Made by a program: the position numbers and the translations under genes. DNA of 64,000 bases from Actinomadura rudentiformis. Its GTDB lineage: Bacteria > Actinomycetota > Actinomycetes > Streptosporangiales > Streptosporangiaceae. The notes beneath the pieces were generated by a model. The model made no database searches. It was not told the DNA's origin and was given only the letters and a program-made list of their open reading frames with translations. The stretch's first letter is position 1. Each line of letters opens with the position of its first letter. The stretch spans positions 391,823-455,822 of the forward strand of contig NZ_WBMT01000004.1 of NCBI RefSeq assembly GCF_008923185.1, given 5' to 3'. Shown here piece by piece: positions 1 through 9,032 of this stretch.

Positions 1-738
1 ATCAGCGCCGACCTGGTCGCCGGGCAGCTCGGCCTCGATCCGTCCGCGTCGGCGATCGTGCTCGCCTTCGCGCCGCGTGAGGTCGAGCATGACCGCTCCG
101 AGCACGAGCTGCGCCAGCTGGAGACCGGCAACGTCGTATCCGTGCACGCGACGTCCTACCGCCGCGGCGCGCTCGTCGGCACGCTCGGCTCACGGGTGTA
201 CGCCGTGCTGCCCGAGGTGCCGACCGGTGCGGCGGAACCGGCGTTGACGGCGCTCGCCGAGCACGTCATAGCCGTCCTCGGGCGGGCCGGCACGCGGGCC
301 CAGGCGGCCATCGGGTCGCCCGTGCCCACCCTCGCCGAGGTCGTCATGTCCCGCTCGGAAGCCGACAGGGTGCTCGACACGATGGCCCGCACACCGGACC
401 GGGACATGGCGACGATCGGCGATCTTCGTTCGGAGGTGCTGCTCGCGGAGACGCTGGCCCTGCTGGAGGCCAACCCGGATCTCCGTGACCCGGCGGTCAC
501 CGCCCTGGTCGAGCACGACGCCGCGCACGGCACGGAACTCGTGACCTCGCTGCTGGCCTATCTCGACGCGCTGGGCGACGTCCGGGCCGCGGCAGACCGG
601 CTCCACATCCACCCGAACACACTGCGGTACCGGATCCGCCGCGCCACGGCGGTCACCGGCCTCGACCTCGCGGATCCTGGGGGGCGCCTCTTCTGCCACC
701 TCCAACTCATGCTCGTCACCCGCTCGTCCGGCCCATAG
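1..738 (+). CDS. PucR/CdaR-type transcriptional regulator, 5' end outside window
   Basis: The reading frame is open from base 1, so the N-terminus lies upstream of the window. The visible 245 codons end in the PucR-type C-terminal helix-turn-helix: a YLDALGDVRAAADRLHIHPN stretch followed by TLRYRIRR at about 550-645. These regulators have a variable sensory part followed by this DNA-binding module and often control purine or amino acid catabolism genes. The neighbour is a convergent amino acid permease, which could be a target, but the arrangement gives no direct proof. The TAG stop sits inside the stem of the terminator hairpin at 728-762. Confidence 0.85.
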   Translation: MSADLVAGQLGLDPSASAIVLAFAPREVEHDRSEHELRQLETGNVVSVHATSYRRGALVGTLGSRVYAVLPEVPTGAAEPALTALAEHVIAVLGRAGTRAQAAIGSPVPTLAEVVMSRSEADRVLDTMARTPDRDMATIGDLRSEVLLAETLALLEANPDLRDPAVTALVEHDAAHGTELVTSLLAYLDALGDVRAAADRLHIHPNTLRYRIRRATAVTGLDLADPGGRLFCHLQLMLVTRSSGP

Positions 739-762
739 GACCCGCGCGGTCCTATGGGCCGG
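728..762. terminator. Bidirectional intrinsic terminator between regulator and permease
   Basis: A perfect 15-bp stem, CCGGCCCATAGGACC / GGTCCTATGGGCCGG, with a 5-nt loop at 743-747 lies between two convergent genes and includes the stop codon of the first. There is no clear T-tract, which is usual for actinomycete terminators. Confidence 0.8.
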
Positions 763-817
763 TCCGAGCGGCGACACGTCGCCGTCCGGTCAGTGACCTT
801 GCCGATGGCCGGTCGGG

Positions 818-2272
818 TCAGCGATCGGCGTCGATGTCCCGTCGGCGATTGGCGAGCAATGACCTGCGCCGTCCGTAGGCGAAATAGAAGAGGATCCCGG
901 CGGCGAACCAGAAGGAGAAGCGCAGCCAGGTCTCCGCTGTCAGGAAGGTGATCAGCCAGAGGGAGAACACCACGCCGATGATGGGCACCACCGGCATCCC
1001 CGGGCAGCGGAACTCGCGCGGCAGGTCCGGCCTGCGGTAGCGGAGCACGATGACCGCGACGCAGACCACCACGAACGCGAGCAGAATCCCGATGTTGGTG
1101 AGCTCGGCGGCCTCACCGATCGGCAGCAACCCCGCGATCACCGCCGAAGCGCAGCCCAGGATCCAGGTGATCCGCGTCGGTGCCTTCTTGGTCGGGTGCG
1201 TCTTGCCCAGCCAGCCCGGCAACAGGCCGTCGCGGCTCATCGAGAAGCCGACCCTGGCCGCCCCCATCAGGAAGGTGAAGAGCACGGTGAGGATGCCGAG
1301 GATGGCGCCCACGGCGATGATCGCGCCCAGCCACCCCATGCCGGCCGAGTCGAACGCGCTGGAGAACGCGGCCTCACTGTCGATCTTCGTGTAGTTGACC
1401 ATGCCGGTGAGGACGAGGCAGGCCAGGACGTAGAGCACCATGGAGATGCCCAGCGAGTACATGATCGCCTTGGGCATGTGCTTGCGGGAGTCCACGGACT
1501 CCTCGGCGGCGGTGCTCATCGCGTCGTATCCGAACACCGCGAAGAACACCGTCGCGGCGCCGGTCATCGCCCCGGACCAGCCGAAGGGCGCGAAGGGCTG
1601 GTAGTTGCCGGCGTGGATGTGGAACGCGCCAACCGTGATCACCAGGAGCACCACGCCGATCTTGAGGTACACCAGCAGGGTCTCGAACCGCGCCGCACCG
1701 CGCATGCCCTGGTTGAGGATGTAGGCGACCAGCAGGCACAGCAGCATCGCGAACAGATTGACCTTGTACGAGCCCGGAGCGACTCCCTCCGGCTCCGTGC
1801 CCGGGGCTCCCAGCATCCAGTTCGGCAGTGAGATGTGCATGAAGCCGAGCAGATCGTTGAAGTAGCCGGAGATCCCGATGGCCACGACCGCGACGATCGC
1901 GGTGTACTCCAGCAGCAGGTCCCAGCCGATGGCCCAGCCGACGATCTCTCCGAGCACCACATAGCCATAGGTGTAGGCCGATCCGGCGCGCGGGATGAGT
2001 CCGGCGAACTCGGCGTACGAGAACGCGGCGGCCGCGCTGGCGATGCCGGCGATCAGGAACGAGATCAGCACCGCGGGCCCGGCCGTATCGTGGGCGACGG
2101 CTCCGGCGAGAGAGAAGATCCCCGCACCGATGATGCCGCCGATCCCGATGGCGGTGAGCTGCCACAGGCCGAGCGTGCGTTGCAGCCCGTTCGACTCCAC
2201 ATCGTCGTCGATGAGCTCGATCGGTTTCCGGCGCAAGACTCCCGTACGGGGCTTGGGCAATGTCGAAGACAT
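818..2272 (-). CDS. APC-superfamily amino acid permease
   Basis: A 484-residue integral membrane protein with many hydrophobic segments. A short polar N-terminus precedes the first helix, which holds the glycine-rich substrate-site motif GIGGIIGAGIF (residues 43-53) typical of the APC family. Overall length and the PRAGSAYTYGYVVLGE motif match the cationic/neutral amino acid transporter (CAT, YfnA-like) branch. It probably imports an amino acid by proton coupling; the substrate cannot be read from sequence. The ATG at 2272 is the natural start. It is transcribed away from the sigma factor gene. Confidence 0.88.
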   Translation of the reverse strand: MSSTLPKPRTGVLRRKPIELIDDDVESNGLQRTLGLWQLTAIGIGGIIGAGIFSLAGAVAHDTAGPAVLISFLIAGIASAAAAFSYAEFAGLIPRAGSAYTYGYVVLGEIVGWAIGWDLLLEYTAIVAVVAIGISGYFNDLLGFMHISLPNWMLGAPGTEPEGVAPGSYKVNLFAMLLCLLVAYILNQGMRGAARFETLLVYLKIGVVLLVITVGAFHIHAGNYQPFAPFGWSGAMTGAATVFFAVFGYDAMSTAAEESVDSRKHMPKAIMYSLGISMVLYVLACLVLTGMVNYTKIDSEAAFSSAFDSAGMGWLGAIIAVGAILGILTVLFTFLMGAARVGFSMSRDGLLPGWLGKTHPTKKAPTRITWILGCASAVIAGLLPIGEAAELTNIGILLAFVVVCVAVIVLRYRRPDLPREFRCPGMPVVPIIGVVFSLWLITFLTAETWLRFSFWFAAGILFYFAYGRRRSLLANRRRDIDADR

Positions 2273-2580
2273 GCGTCTCCTCTCGAAGGCGGCCAGTCGG
2301 CGGGGTCCGAAACGCCCGATCGACGGGGACGATGTCGGACGACGTTAGCCAGGTCACAGAGGCTTCGATGTGTTCAGCTGGTCAACGTTGCCCTCGCCAA
2401 CTTGACCGATCGGACAAACGACACCCGTCCCACGGCCGCAAAAGCCTCCACCGAGGCGCCATCGGACCCACGGCCGGGAGCGAGCCCGGGCCGCGCCCGT
2501 ACGAGTTTCCGGGGTGAAATGCTCGTCCGTTGGCGGACATGTGGTGGTCGTCCGGTCCGTACGGCGAGAGGAAAGCACAC
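2273..2580. other. Divergent intergenic region, no gene seen
   Basis: About 308 bases between the divergent permease and sigma-factor genes. It must hold both promoters, but I could not single out convincing -35/-10 pairs or an operator. No plausible ORF with codon bias was found. Confidence 0.5.
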
Positions 2581-3171
2581 GTGTCAGCCATTCCGGAGGC
2601 TTCACATCCACCTGATGAACGGAGACGCCGCTTCGAGCAGGTCTATGCCGCCCACCGGGGCAAGATCCTCGCCTACGCGCTGCGCCGCACGGCCGATCCG
2701 CAGGACGCGGCCGACATCCTCGCCGAGACCTTCCTGATCGCTTGGCGGAAGCTGGACGACGTGCCGCGCGGCGAGGAGGCCCGGCTCTGGTTGTACGGCG
2801 TCGCGCGCCGCGTACTGGCCAACCATCATCGGGGCGAACGCCGCCGGTCGGCACTGGTCGGTGACCTGGCCGGGCAGCTGCGAATCGATCTCGCGATGCA
2901 CCGCCCGCCCCAGCAGGAGGGCGAACTGGCCGCGATCGCGGCGGCGTTCGGCGAACTCTCCGAGGACGACCGGGAGCTGCTGTCCCTGGTCGGCTGGGAG
3001 GGCCTCGACCACGGCGAGATCGCGGCCGTGCTGGGCTGCTCGCGCAACGCGGTGCGGATCCGGCTGTATCGGGCCCGCCGCCGGTTCGCCCGCGGACTCG
3101 ACCTGCACGGAGCCCACGCCCCGCGCAACCACGCACTGTCGGCAGCGGTCATCAACGGAGAACGCTCATGA
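2581..3171 (+). CDS. ECF RNA polymerase sigma factor
   Basis: A 196-residue sigma-70 family factor lacking region 1 and 3, as in ECF sigmas. Region 2 is visible around residues 18-60 (VYAAHRGKILAYALRR, then DAADILAETFLIAWRKLDD), and region 4 helix-turn-helix near the C-terminus (DHGEIAAVLGCSRNAVRIRL). I prefer the GTG at 2581 over an upstream in-frame ATG at 2530, because GAGAGGAA sits about 8 bases before it. The stop overlaps the next gene by four bases (ATGA), so sigma factor and membrane partner are translationally coupled. Confidence 0.88.
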   Translation: MSAIPEASHPPDERRRRFEQVYAAHRGKILAYALRRTADPQDAADILAETFLIAWRKLDDVPRGEEARLWLYGVARRVLANHHRGERRRSALVGDLAGQLRIDLAMHRPPQQEGELAAIAAAFGELSEDDRELLSLVGWEGLDHGEIAAVLGCSRNAVRIRLYRARRRFARGLDLHGAHAPRNHALSAAVINGERS

Positions 3172-4157
3172 ACCACGACATCGACACCCTCACCAACCGC
3201 ATCAACCCGGTCACCGACGCCCGCGCCGCCGAACTGCTCACCGACGAAACGGCCGCCGACCTTGCCAGGCGGATCACCACCGCCACCGCCGAGGCCGACG
3301 AACTCCCCGCCACCCCGGCTCGGACCCGCGGCCGGCGCAGACTGACCATCGGGCTGCCCCTGCTGGCCACGGGCGTGGCCGGCGCGGTGGTCGCCGTCTC
3401 GCTCGTCACGCAGTCCGAGGACTCCGGTGGGCCCGTCCGGCTCACGCCGACGCAGGCCACGCAGGGACAGATCAAGCTGGCCTCCGCGCTCAGCTTCACC
3501 CGGAAGGACCGCTACCTCGATGTGCGCGTCCGCGACCCGTACGCCGACCCCAAGCGGTACAGGGCGGAGTTCGCCCAGCACGGCCTGAACGTCAGCCTGA
3601 GCCTGGTGCCCGTCTCGCCTTCGATGGTGGGCACCGTCGTGATGCAGGACACCAGCGAGGGGACGCGTCCCGGCGACATCACCGACCTGCGCGTCAAGGG
3701 TGCCTGCGAGGTGCCCAGCGGCGGGAACGACTGCACGGTGGGTGTGCGGATCCGGACCGGCTACAAGGGCAGCGCCGCCATCGTCTTCGGCCGCGCCGCG
3801 CGCCGCGGTGAGAAGTACGAGAGCACCGCTCAGCCGGACGCGCGCGGAGAGGCCATGCACGGGATGGTGTACCGCAAGCGGCATGTGTCACAGGTGCTGG
3901 CCGCGCTGAAGAAGCGGGACATCACCGTCCCCGAGTACCGCGTCATGGTGGGCAACGAAAGCCAGGTCCGCTATCCGGGGCAGGTCCCGGGGAACTGGTA
4001 CGTCCACAGCGCCGTCCCGTGGGCGGACGGTCAGGTGATGCTCTTCGTCGGCCCCAAGCCCACCGAGGCGCAGCGGCCGAACTCCTCACCGCCGGGGGTC
4101 CCGGTCCAGCCCAGCTCCCCGCCGCAGGTCACCCCCAGCGCGACCCCCACGACCTGA
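3168..4157 (+). CDS. Single-pass membrane protein partnered with the ECF sigma factor
   Basis: 329 residues with a polar N-terminal segment of about 60 residues, one transmembrane helix (LTIGLPLLATGVAGAVVAVS), then a large presumably extracytoplasmic domain with a Pro/Ser-rich end. Its start overlaps the sigma gene stop (ATGA). By position and topology it could be an anti-sigma or sensor partner, but no ZAS zinc motif (HxxxCxxC) is visible, so the anti-sigma role is inference. Two Cys residues (in ACEVPSGGNDC) may form a disulfide outside the cell. Confidence 0.75.
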   Translation: MNHDIDTLTNRINPVTDARAAELLTDETAADLARRITTATAEADELPATPARTRGRRRLTIGLPLLATGVAGAVVAVSLVTQSEDSGGPVRLTPTQATQGQIKLASALSFTRKDRYLDVRVRDPYADPKRYRAEFAQHGLNVSLSLVPVSPSMVGTVVMQDTSEGTRPGDITDLRVKGACEVPSGGNDCTVGVRIRTGYKGSAAIVFGRAARRGEKYESTAQPDARGEAMHGMVYRKRHVSQVLAALKKRDITVPEYRVMVGNESQVRYPGQVPGNWYVHSAVPWADGQVMLFVGPKPTEAQRPNSSPPGVPVQPSSPPQVTPSATPTT

Positions 4158-4174
4158 TCGTCGAGACCGGCCCG

Positions 4175-4214
4175 CCGGACGCCCCGTTCCCCCGCCTGGG
4201 AACGGGGCGTCCGG
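4175..4214 (+). terminator. Intrinsic terminator after sigma/membrane-protein pair
   Basis: Perfect 15-bp stem CCGGACGCCCCGTTC / GAACGGGGCGTCCGG with a 10-nt loop, 17 bases after the stop at 4157. Confidence 0.8.
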
Positions 4215-4296
4215 CATTGAAATGATCTTCCAGACCCGGACATGTCCTCCGTGTGGCCGGCGCGATCCGCCGGCCGTTTCCATGGAGGGAGATCCC

Positions 4297-6021
4297 TTGA
4301 CCAAGAAGAAGACACTCGCCTTGACCGCGACAGCGGTCGCAGCCGTCACCGCGGGCGCGGTGGGGGCCGCGGTGCTGAGCGGTCCGGACCAGGTGAGCGC
4401 GGGTCGGGCGGCGGGCCATGCCGCGGCGGCCGATCGAGCTGCGGCACAGGCCTCCACGCAGACGCCGCAAAGCCTCCGTGACCGCTATCCGCACGGCCTT
4501 CGGCATGACGCGGTGACCAAGGGCGTGCAACGCCCGGCGAAGGCTCGGCGGCTGAGCGCCCAGGCAGGCGTCCAGGTCACGCTCGATGTGCTCGATCGGC
4601 ATGGCAAGCCCGCCGCGAGCCAGACGCTCGTGGAGTTCTACCCGCTGACCGGTGACGACCCGTTCTACACCGACCTGCAGAACGGCCACGCCGAAGGTGA
4701 GCTTCCAGCGGGCCAGTACGCCGTGCTGACCCGCGTCGCCACGGCCGAGCAGGACGGCACGACGTCGTCGGCCCTGGTCTACCGGCCCAAGGTGGCGATC
4801 ACCAAAGCCGCCAAGCTCGTGCTCGACGCACGCGAGGCCAAGCCCATCGCGGCAACGGTCGATCGCGCCGATGCCAGACTCCTGTCCGGCGAAGTACGCG
4901 TCGTGCAGAAGATCGCGGGCCGGCCTGTCGTCACATCGTCGATGATGGAGCTCAAGGACGCCTACATCACGCCGACCGGGTCCACGCCGGGCCTGGCCCT
5001 CGACCTTCAGGCCGTCTTCACGCGCAAGGGCGCCGAGACCGGCAGCCCGTACGTCTACAACATCGTGAATCGGCAGGCGGGCGGGGTGCCGCAGAAGCCA
5101 GGCCTGCACGTGCGCACCAAGGATCTGGCTGCGGTGAGGACCGCGTACGGCACCGAGGGGCGTCCGGTCTGCGTCGGCGGTCACGCCTCGCCGCTCTGGA
5201 CGGAGGGCGGTATCAGAATCGGCTTCTACACCGGCGTGGGTGCGGGCCCCATCGCTCGTACCGAGTACTACTCGCCCGGCATCACGTGGGACATCGACTG
5301 GATGAACACCACGCCGGACTGCGGCTTCGAATTCGACACGACGGAGGTGTGGAGAAGCGAGGAGCGCTTCCCGAAGGCGGGCTCGTACCAGCGTCGCCTC
5401 ACCCCTGCCCCATTCGGCCCGCGCAACGGGGTCGTCATCTGGAACGAGAACGAGGGCGGCGAGCCGGCACTGGCGATCGGCACGCACTCGACGGGCGCGG
5501 GCACGAGCGTCATGGCACCGTACCCCGGGGCGACCGGCACCTCGGTCCTGCGTGAGGCGAGCGGAAAGATCGTCTACACCTACGACCAGCCCGGCGCCGC
5601 CTGGAACTGGCCCGTACCCAAGCCGGGAAAGTACAGCCTCACAGTGGACGAGGAGCGCGCCGCCCCGTTCTCGCCCCTCGCTGTCCGCCAGCACGTCGTG
5701 TGGCACTTCGCCGTACGGGACGACAAAGTCATCAAGCTGCCGTCCCTCACCTACCGCACTCCGCTCGACGCCCAGTCGAGGGCCAAGGCGGGGGCTCGCC
5801 AGCAAGTGACCATGACGACCGCCCGTACGGGCACCGCCGCCCCGAAGCTGTGGGCCTCCTCCGATGACGGCAAGACCTGGAAGGCCGTCACGGTGACCCG
5901 CAACGGCAACGCATGGGTGGCGACCCTGACCAACCCGAAGGTCGGCTTTGTCTCCCTGCGGGCGGCCGTCGCCGGGGTCATCGACCAGACCGTGATCCGG
6001 GCCTACGCCGTTCACGGATAA
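4297..6021 (+). CDS. Exported protein of unknown function (574 aa)
   Basis: I place the start at TTG 4297, seven bases after GGAGGGA (4284-4290); it gives a textbook signal peptide (MTKKKTLALTATAVAAV, then an Ala-rich cleavage region). The mature protein is rich in beta-type sequence and Trp/Tyr, with segments resembling Ig-like or fibronectin-like repeats near the C-terminus (KLWASSDDGKTWKAVTVTRN). No catalytic motif was recognised. It probably acts outside the cell. The last codons before the stop are duplicated in tandem downstream (see repeat at 6008). No known family could be assigned. Confidence 0.75.
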   Translation: MTKKKTLALTATAVAAVTAGAVGAAVLSGPDQVSAGRAAGHAAAADRAAAQASTQTPQSLRDRYPHGLRHDAVTKGVQRPAKARRLSAQAGVQVTLDVLDRHGKPAASQTLVEFYPLTGDDPFYTDLQNGHAEGELPAGQYAVLTRVATAEQDGTTSSALVYRPKVAITKAAKLVLDAREAKPIAATVDRADARLLSGEVRVVQKIAGRPVVTSSMMELKDAYITPTGSTPGLALDLQAVFTRKGAETGSPYVYNIVNRQAGGVPQKPGLHVRTKDLAAVRTAYGTEGRPVCVGGHASPLWTEGGIRIGFYTGVGAGPIARTEYYSPGITWDIDWMNTTPDCGFEFDTTEVWRSEERFPKAGSYQRRLTPAPFGPRNGVVIWNENEGGEPALAIGTHSTGAGTSVMAPYPGATGTSVLREASGKIVYTYDQPGAAWNWPVPKPGKYSLTVDEERAAPFSPLAVRQHVVWHFAVRDDKVIKLPSLTYRTPLDAQSRAKAGARQQVTMTTARTGTAAPKLWASSDDGKTWKAVTVTRNGNAWVATLTNPKVGFVSLRAAVAGVIDQTVIRAYAVHG

Positions 6022-6090
6022 AGAGCCCCACTCCGTTCACGGATAAGGAGCCCACGCCGTTCACCGATAAGGAGCCCCGCGCCGTTCACA
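6008..6090 (+). repeat. 24-25 bp tandem repeat spanning the 3' end of the exported protein gene
   Basis: CCGTTCACGGATAAGGAGCC recurs at 6008, 6033 and 6057, with a partial copy at 6082. The first copy contains the genuine stop codon TAA; later copies reproduce the end of the gene plus the stop in non-coding DNA. Confidence 0.85.
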
Positions 6091-6301
6091 GGCGGGGAAG
6101 CGGGCGAGGATCTCGGGCTTGAGCAGGCTCTTGGCTCGACGTACGGGATCCTCGCCGCGCCGGCGAACGGGCTGTGATTTCGCGGGCTCTGTCAGCGGAC
6201 GTCGACGTGGTCGTCGGTCGACTTCTGCGCGTCATAGTGACCAGCGCGGCGATGCACGCGGCCACCGTGGACGCTGCGGCGACCGTGCGAATAGAGGACA
6301 T
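6086..6301 (-). CDS. Possible small membrane protein
   Basis: A 71-residue frame beginning at ATG 6301 has one hydrophobic segment (TVAAASTVAACIAALVTM) followed by a long basic Ser/Thr/Arg-rich tail. No family was recognised and no strong ribosome-binding site precedes it. It is listed because little else fills 6022-6473; it may be spurious. Confidence 0.3.
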   Translation of the reverse strand: MSSIRTVAAASTVAACIAALVTMTRRSRPTTTSTSADRAREITARSPARRGSRTSSQEPAQARDPRPLPRL

Positions 6302-6473
6302 GTTCTCCCATTCGTCGAAGGCGTCGGATAATCCTTCCACGAAGATCGCAGCGCCCAGGTGACCGATTCCGGTCACTCAGCAGGGGCGACTGCGAAAGAA
6401 ATTATTCGTGCGACTTTTGTCGGCGGCATGCCCTACGATCGGGCGACTCGTTTCCGATCATGAAGGCGGTTTT

Positions 6474-7547
6474 ATGCGCCGTATCACCGTCGGTGTTGTT
6501 CTGCTTACACCGGCCATGCTTGTGGCCCCCGTTCCCGCCGCGTCGGCGGAGATCAAGGGGCTCAGAATCACGCTTGACCCGATCCCGCGCACCGCGCCCG
6601 GCTCGCAGGCCGTACTGTCGGGCAAGCTCGAAAAACTGGAAGACGGGGTCTGGAAGCCGGGTGACAACTTCATCGGTCTCGGCTACGAGGCCGACGCGGT
6701 CTCCCATTCCATGACCGGTGGTCTCGGGATCTACGGCGACGATGGCCGGTTCTCGACGACGTTCGACTTCGTTCGCACCACGAAGTTCAAGGTGCAGGCG
6801 TCGGCGGACGGCAAGACCGCCGAGGCCAGGATCACTGCCCTGCCCACGGTGTTGCGCCCGTTGACGGTGACGATGAGCAAATTCTCCCTCACCAAGACCG
6901 GCCTGCTTTCGGTGAACGGCAGGGCCAACCACATTCCGTGGGGCGGCCTCGAATTCCAGCACGCCTTCCGGGGAAGCAGCACCTGGAAGACCATCAAAAG
7001 GTTCCCGGCTCGACACTCGACGGTCAGCCTGAAGAACTACTACTACGGAAAGTCAGGCTCGTTCCGCCTGTACTACAAGGGCGACACCGACTTCAAGCCT
7101 GCTGTTAGCGGCACCAAGAAGGTGTTGCGCTGGAACACCCGCATCACTGCCAAGTTCTCGCCACGCAAGCTGCGCGTGGGCAACAAGGTAAGAGCAACCG
7201 GCACGCTACTGCGCTACTCCCCCTCCAAGCGCAAGCACGTTCCGTTCGCGGGCCGCAACGTACAGCTTGTCTTCCGCTGCAAGGGCGAGAGGACCTGGTA
7301 CAACGGCGGCTGGGCAAAGGTCGACAGGAAGGGCCGCTTCTCGCGGTACTCCAAGACCTACTGCGACTCCTATTGGGCGGTCGTGTTCTGGGGGACTTCC
7401 AGCACTTGGGCGTCGGATACTCCCAACACGTTCATCAATACCTACGGCCGCCTGCGTTCGCTTGGCGTCCGCACGGCATCGCCCGGTGCGGTGGACCGGC
7501 CATTGCTCGCCGGCACTCCGTCCGGGACCGGGACCTCTCTGGGCTGA
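6474..7547 (+). CDS. Exported protein of unknown function (357 aa)
   Basis: Start ATG 6474, just after GAAGGCGG, gives a signal peptide (MRRITVGVVLLTPAMLVAPV, cleavage near PAASA). The mature part reads as tandem beta-sandwich segments with surface-adhesion-like motifs such as GNKVRATGTLLRYSPSKRK, typical of secreted actinobacterial proteins with Ig-like repeats. Cys pairs occur late in the protein. No enzymatic motif is visible. It faces a convergent exported propeller-like protein across a strong shared terminator. Confidence 0.75.
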   Translation: MRRITVGVVLLTPAMLVAPVPAASAEIKGLRITLDPIPRTAPGSQAVLSGKLEKLEDGVWKPGDNFIGLGYEADAVSHSMTGGLGIYGDDGRFSTTFDFVRTTKFKVQASADGKTAEARITALPTVLRPLTVTMSKFSLTKTGLLSVNGRANHIPWGGLEFQHAFRGSSTWKTIKRFPARHSTVSLKNYYYGKSGSFRLYYKGDTDFKPAVSGTKKVLRWNTRITAKFSPRKLRVGNKVRATGTLLRYSPSKRKHVPFAGRNVQLVFRCKGERTWYNGGWAKVDRKGRFSRYSKTYCDSYWAVVFWGTSSTWASDTPNTFINTYGRLRSLGVRTASPGAVDRPLLAGTPSGTGTSLG

Positions 7548-7558
7548 CCACGACCAAG

Positions 7559-7591
7559 GAGCCGGCGTGCGCGGAGTGCGCACGCCGGCTC
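7559..7591. terminator. Bidirectional intrinsic terminator
   Basis: Perfect 14-bp stem GAGCCGGCGTGCGC / GCGCACGCCGGCTC with a 5-nt loop, between convergent genes ending at 7547 and 7601. Confidence 0.85.
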
Positions 7592-7600
7592 CCGGCATGG

Positions 7601-8689
7601 TCAGCGGGCGGTGAAGAAGACTGAATCCTGGGTGTTGGGTTCGGGGCCATCGGGCCTGGCGTAGCCGACACCGAGCATGGTCGCGGTGCCCGGGACGTTC
7701 GCCATCGCGTCCAGGCCGACGTGTTGTCCGGCGGGACCCGGGATCCGGGTGACGGTCCAGCGGCCTGCGCGGTAGTTCGCCAGCCTGTCGCCACCGACAT
7801 TCATCCAGAGGCCGCCGCGGCCGTCGGTGGTCAGACCCGAGAGGTTGGAATGCACCTTCGGACCCGTGAGCCTGCGCCACTTGGAGCCGTTCCAATGCAG
7901 GACGATGGGACGGAACTCCTCGTCGTCATCGACCATCCAGCTGTAGGAGCCGACGGCGTAGACGTTCCGGGACGACAACGCAAGGACGCTGCCGAGGTGC
8001 AACGTGGAGCCCTTCGGCATCTGGATCCGCGGTAGGGCCGTGGGCTTCCAGGAGGAGCCGTTCCATCGCACGGCCACTGCCCCACCGCCGCTGGCCTTGG
8101 TGCCGACGGCCCATCCGCTCTTGCCGGACGAGAAACTCAATGAGTACAGCCGGCCCGCTGCGGGAACTCGCATGCTCCGCCACTTGCGGCCGTTCCAGTT
8201 ACGCAACTGGCCGCGGCCGGAGTGTTCGCTGACGGACAGCCATACGTTCTTCGAGGAGATCACCTCCGCGTCCCAGGTGTAGACCTCTCCTCTTTCGACC
8301 ACGGATGTCTTCCACGACTTGCCATTCCAGTGGAACGACTTGAGCACCGATGAGTAGTCACCGCCGAACGCCCAGACGTTCTTGTCCGAGGTGGCGTCCA
8401 TCTCCTCCAGCGTGTGGTTCACATGCGCAGGCAGCTTGACCCGGCGCCAGGCGCTGCCGTTCCAGCGGTACAGGAGCGGCGGCCCCTGCCAGACTCCGCC
8501 GGCCGCCCAGGCGCTCTTGCGTCCGGTGACCGCCAGGGCACCGAGGCTGTCGTCCCCCGCGACGTTGGTGCGCGTGCTGAACTTCCACTTCTGTGGCGCC
8601 GACTTGGGAGCCGCCTCCGCCACACCGGCCGTCATGACCCCAGCCGGTAGAAACAGCGCCGAAAGCGCCGCCAGCCCCCGCAGTTTCAT
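7601..8689 (-). CDS. Exported beta-propeller-like protein
   Basis: 362 residues from ATG 8689, preceded by AGGGAAAGG. A signal peptide (MKLRGLAALSALFLPAGV) is followed by about six repeats of a pattern like 'NVWAFGG ... HWNGKSWK': examples are FHWNGKSWKTS, RNWNGRKWRSM, VRWNGSSWKPT and LHWNGSKWRRL. Such W-NG-x-W blades match bacterial extracellular beta-propellers related to BNR/galactose-oxidase-like folds. It is probably secreted or wall-associated. No active-site residues for galactose oxidase were recognised, so a binding role is as likely as catalysis. Confidence 0.75.
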   Translation of the reverse strand: MKLRGLAALSALFLPAGVMTAGVAEAAPKSAPQKWKFSTRTNVAGDDSLGALAVTGRKSAWAAGGVWQGPPLLYRWNGSAWRRVKLPAHVNHTLEEMDATSDKNVWAFGGDYSSVLKSFHWNGKSWKTSVVERGEVYTWDAEVISSKNVWLSVSEHSGRGQLRNWNGRKWRSMRVPAAGRLYSLSFSSGKSGWAVGTKASGGGAVAVRWNGSSWKPTALPRIQMPKGSTLHLGSVLALSSRNVYAVGSYSWMVDDDEEFRPIVLHWNGSKWRRLTGPKVHSNLSGLTTDGRGGLWMNVGGDRLANYRAGRWTVTRIPGPAGQHVGLDAMANVPGTATMLGVGYARPDGPEPNTQDSVFFTAR

Positions 8690-9032
8690 CGAACACCTTT
8701 CCCTGGAACGAAACATTCACTTGCATGACGTGCCAAGTAATCCCGGCGTTGTCACTGTGCGTGTCCTGATGCGGACAACCGAAATCCGGCTCGCTCGGTA
8801 AACGAAGGTTGAAGACAAAGCGTCCGAGCCTGCCGGTGATCTGTTTCGAGGCCGGGGCTCACTCTGCCTTTGCGGCTTCCAGGATCGGGACGCCGGCGGC
8901 GCGCCAGGCCGGTAGGAGAGTGCGGTAGTGCGCGGATTTCCCGCTGTCGTGCGCTCATTGCCCTGTCCACCTTGGGCGTGACGGCGCACGCTATGCGCCT
9001 CCCCGATTCTTCTTCAGAGGAGGAGGAATTTC
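8690..9032. other. Divergent intergenic region, no gene seen
   Basis: 343 bases between two divergent exported-protein genes. A very strong ribosome-binding site (AGGAGGAGG, about 9018-9026) serves the rightward gene. No convincing ORF or operator was identified. Confidence 0.5.

Noticed and set aside
4129..6015. A 628-codon minus-strand frame opposite the exported protein
   Set aside because: Antisense shadow typical of high-GC DNA; the plus frame has a signal peptide and ribosome-binding site.
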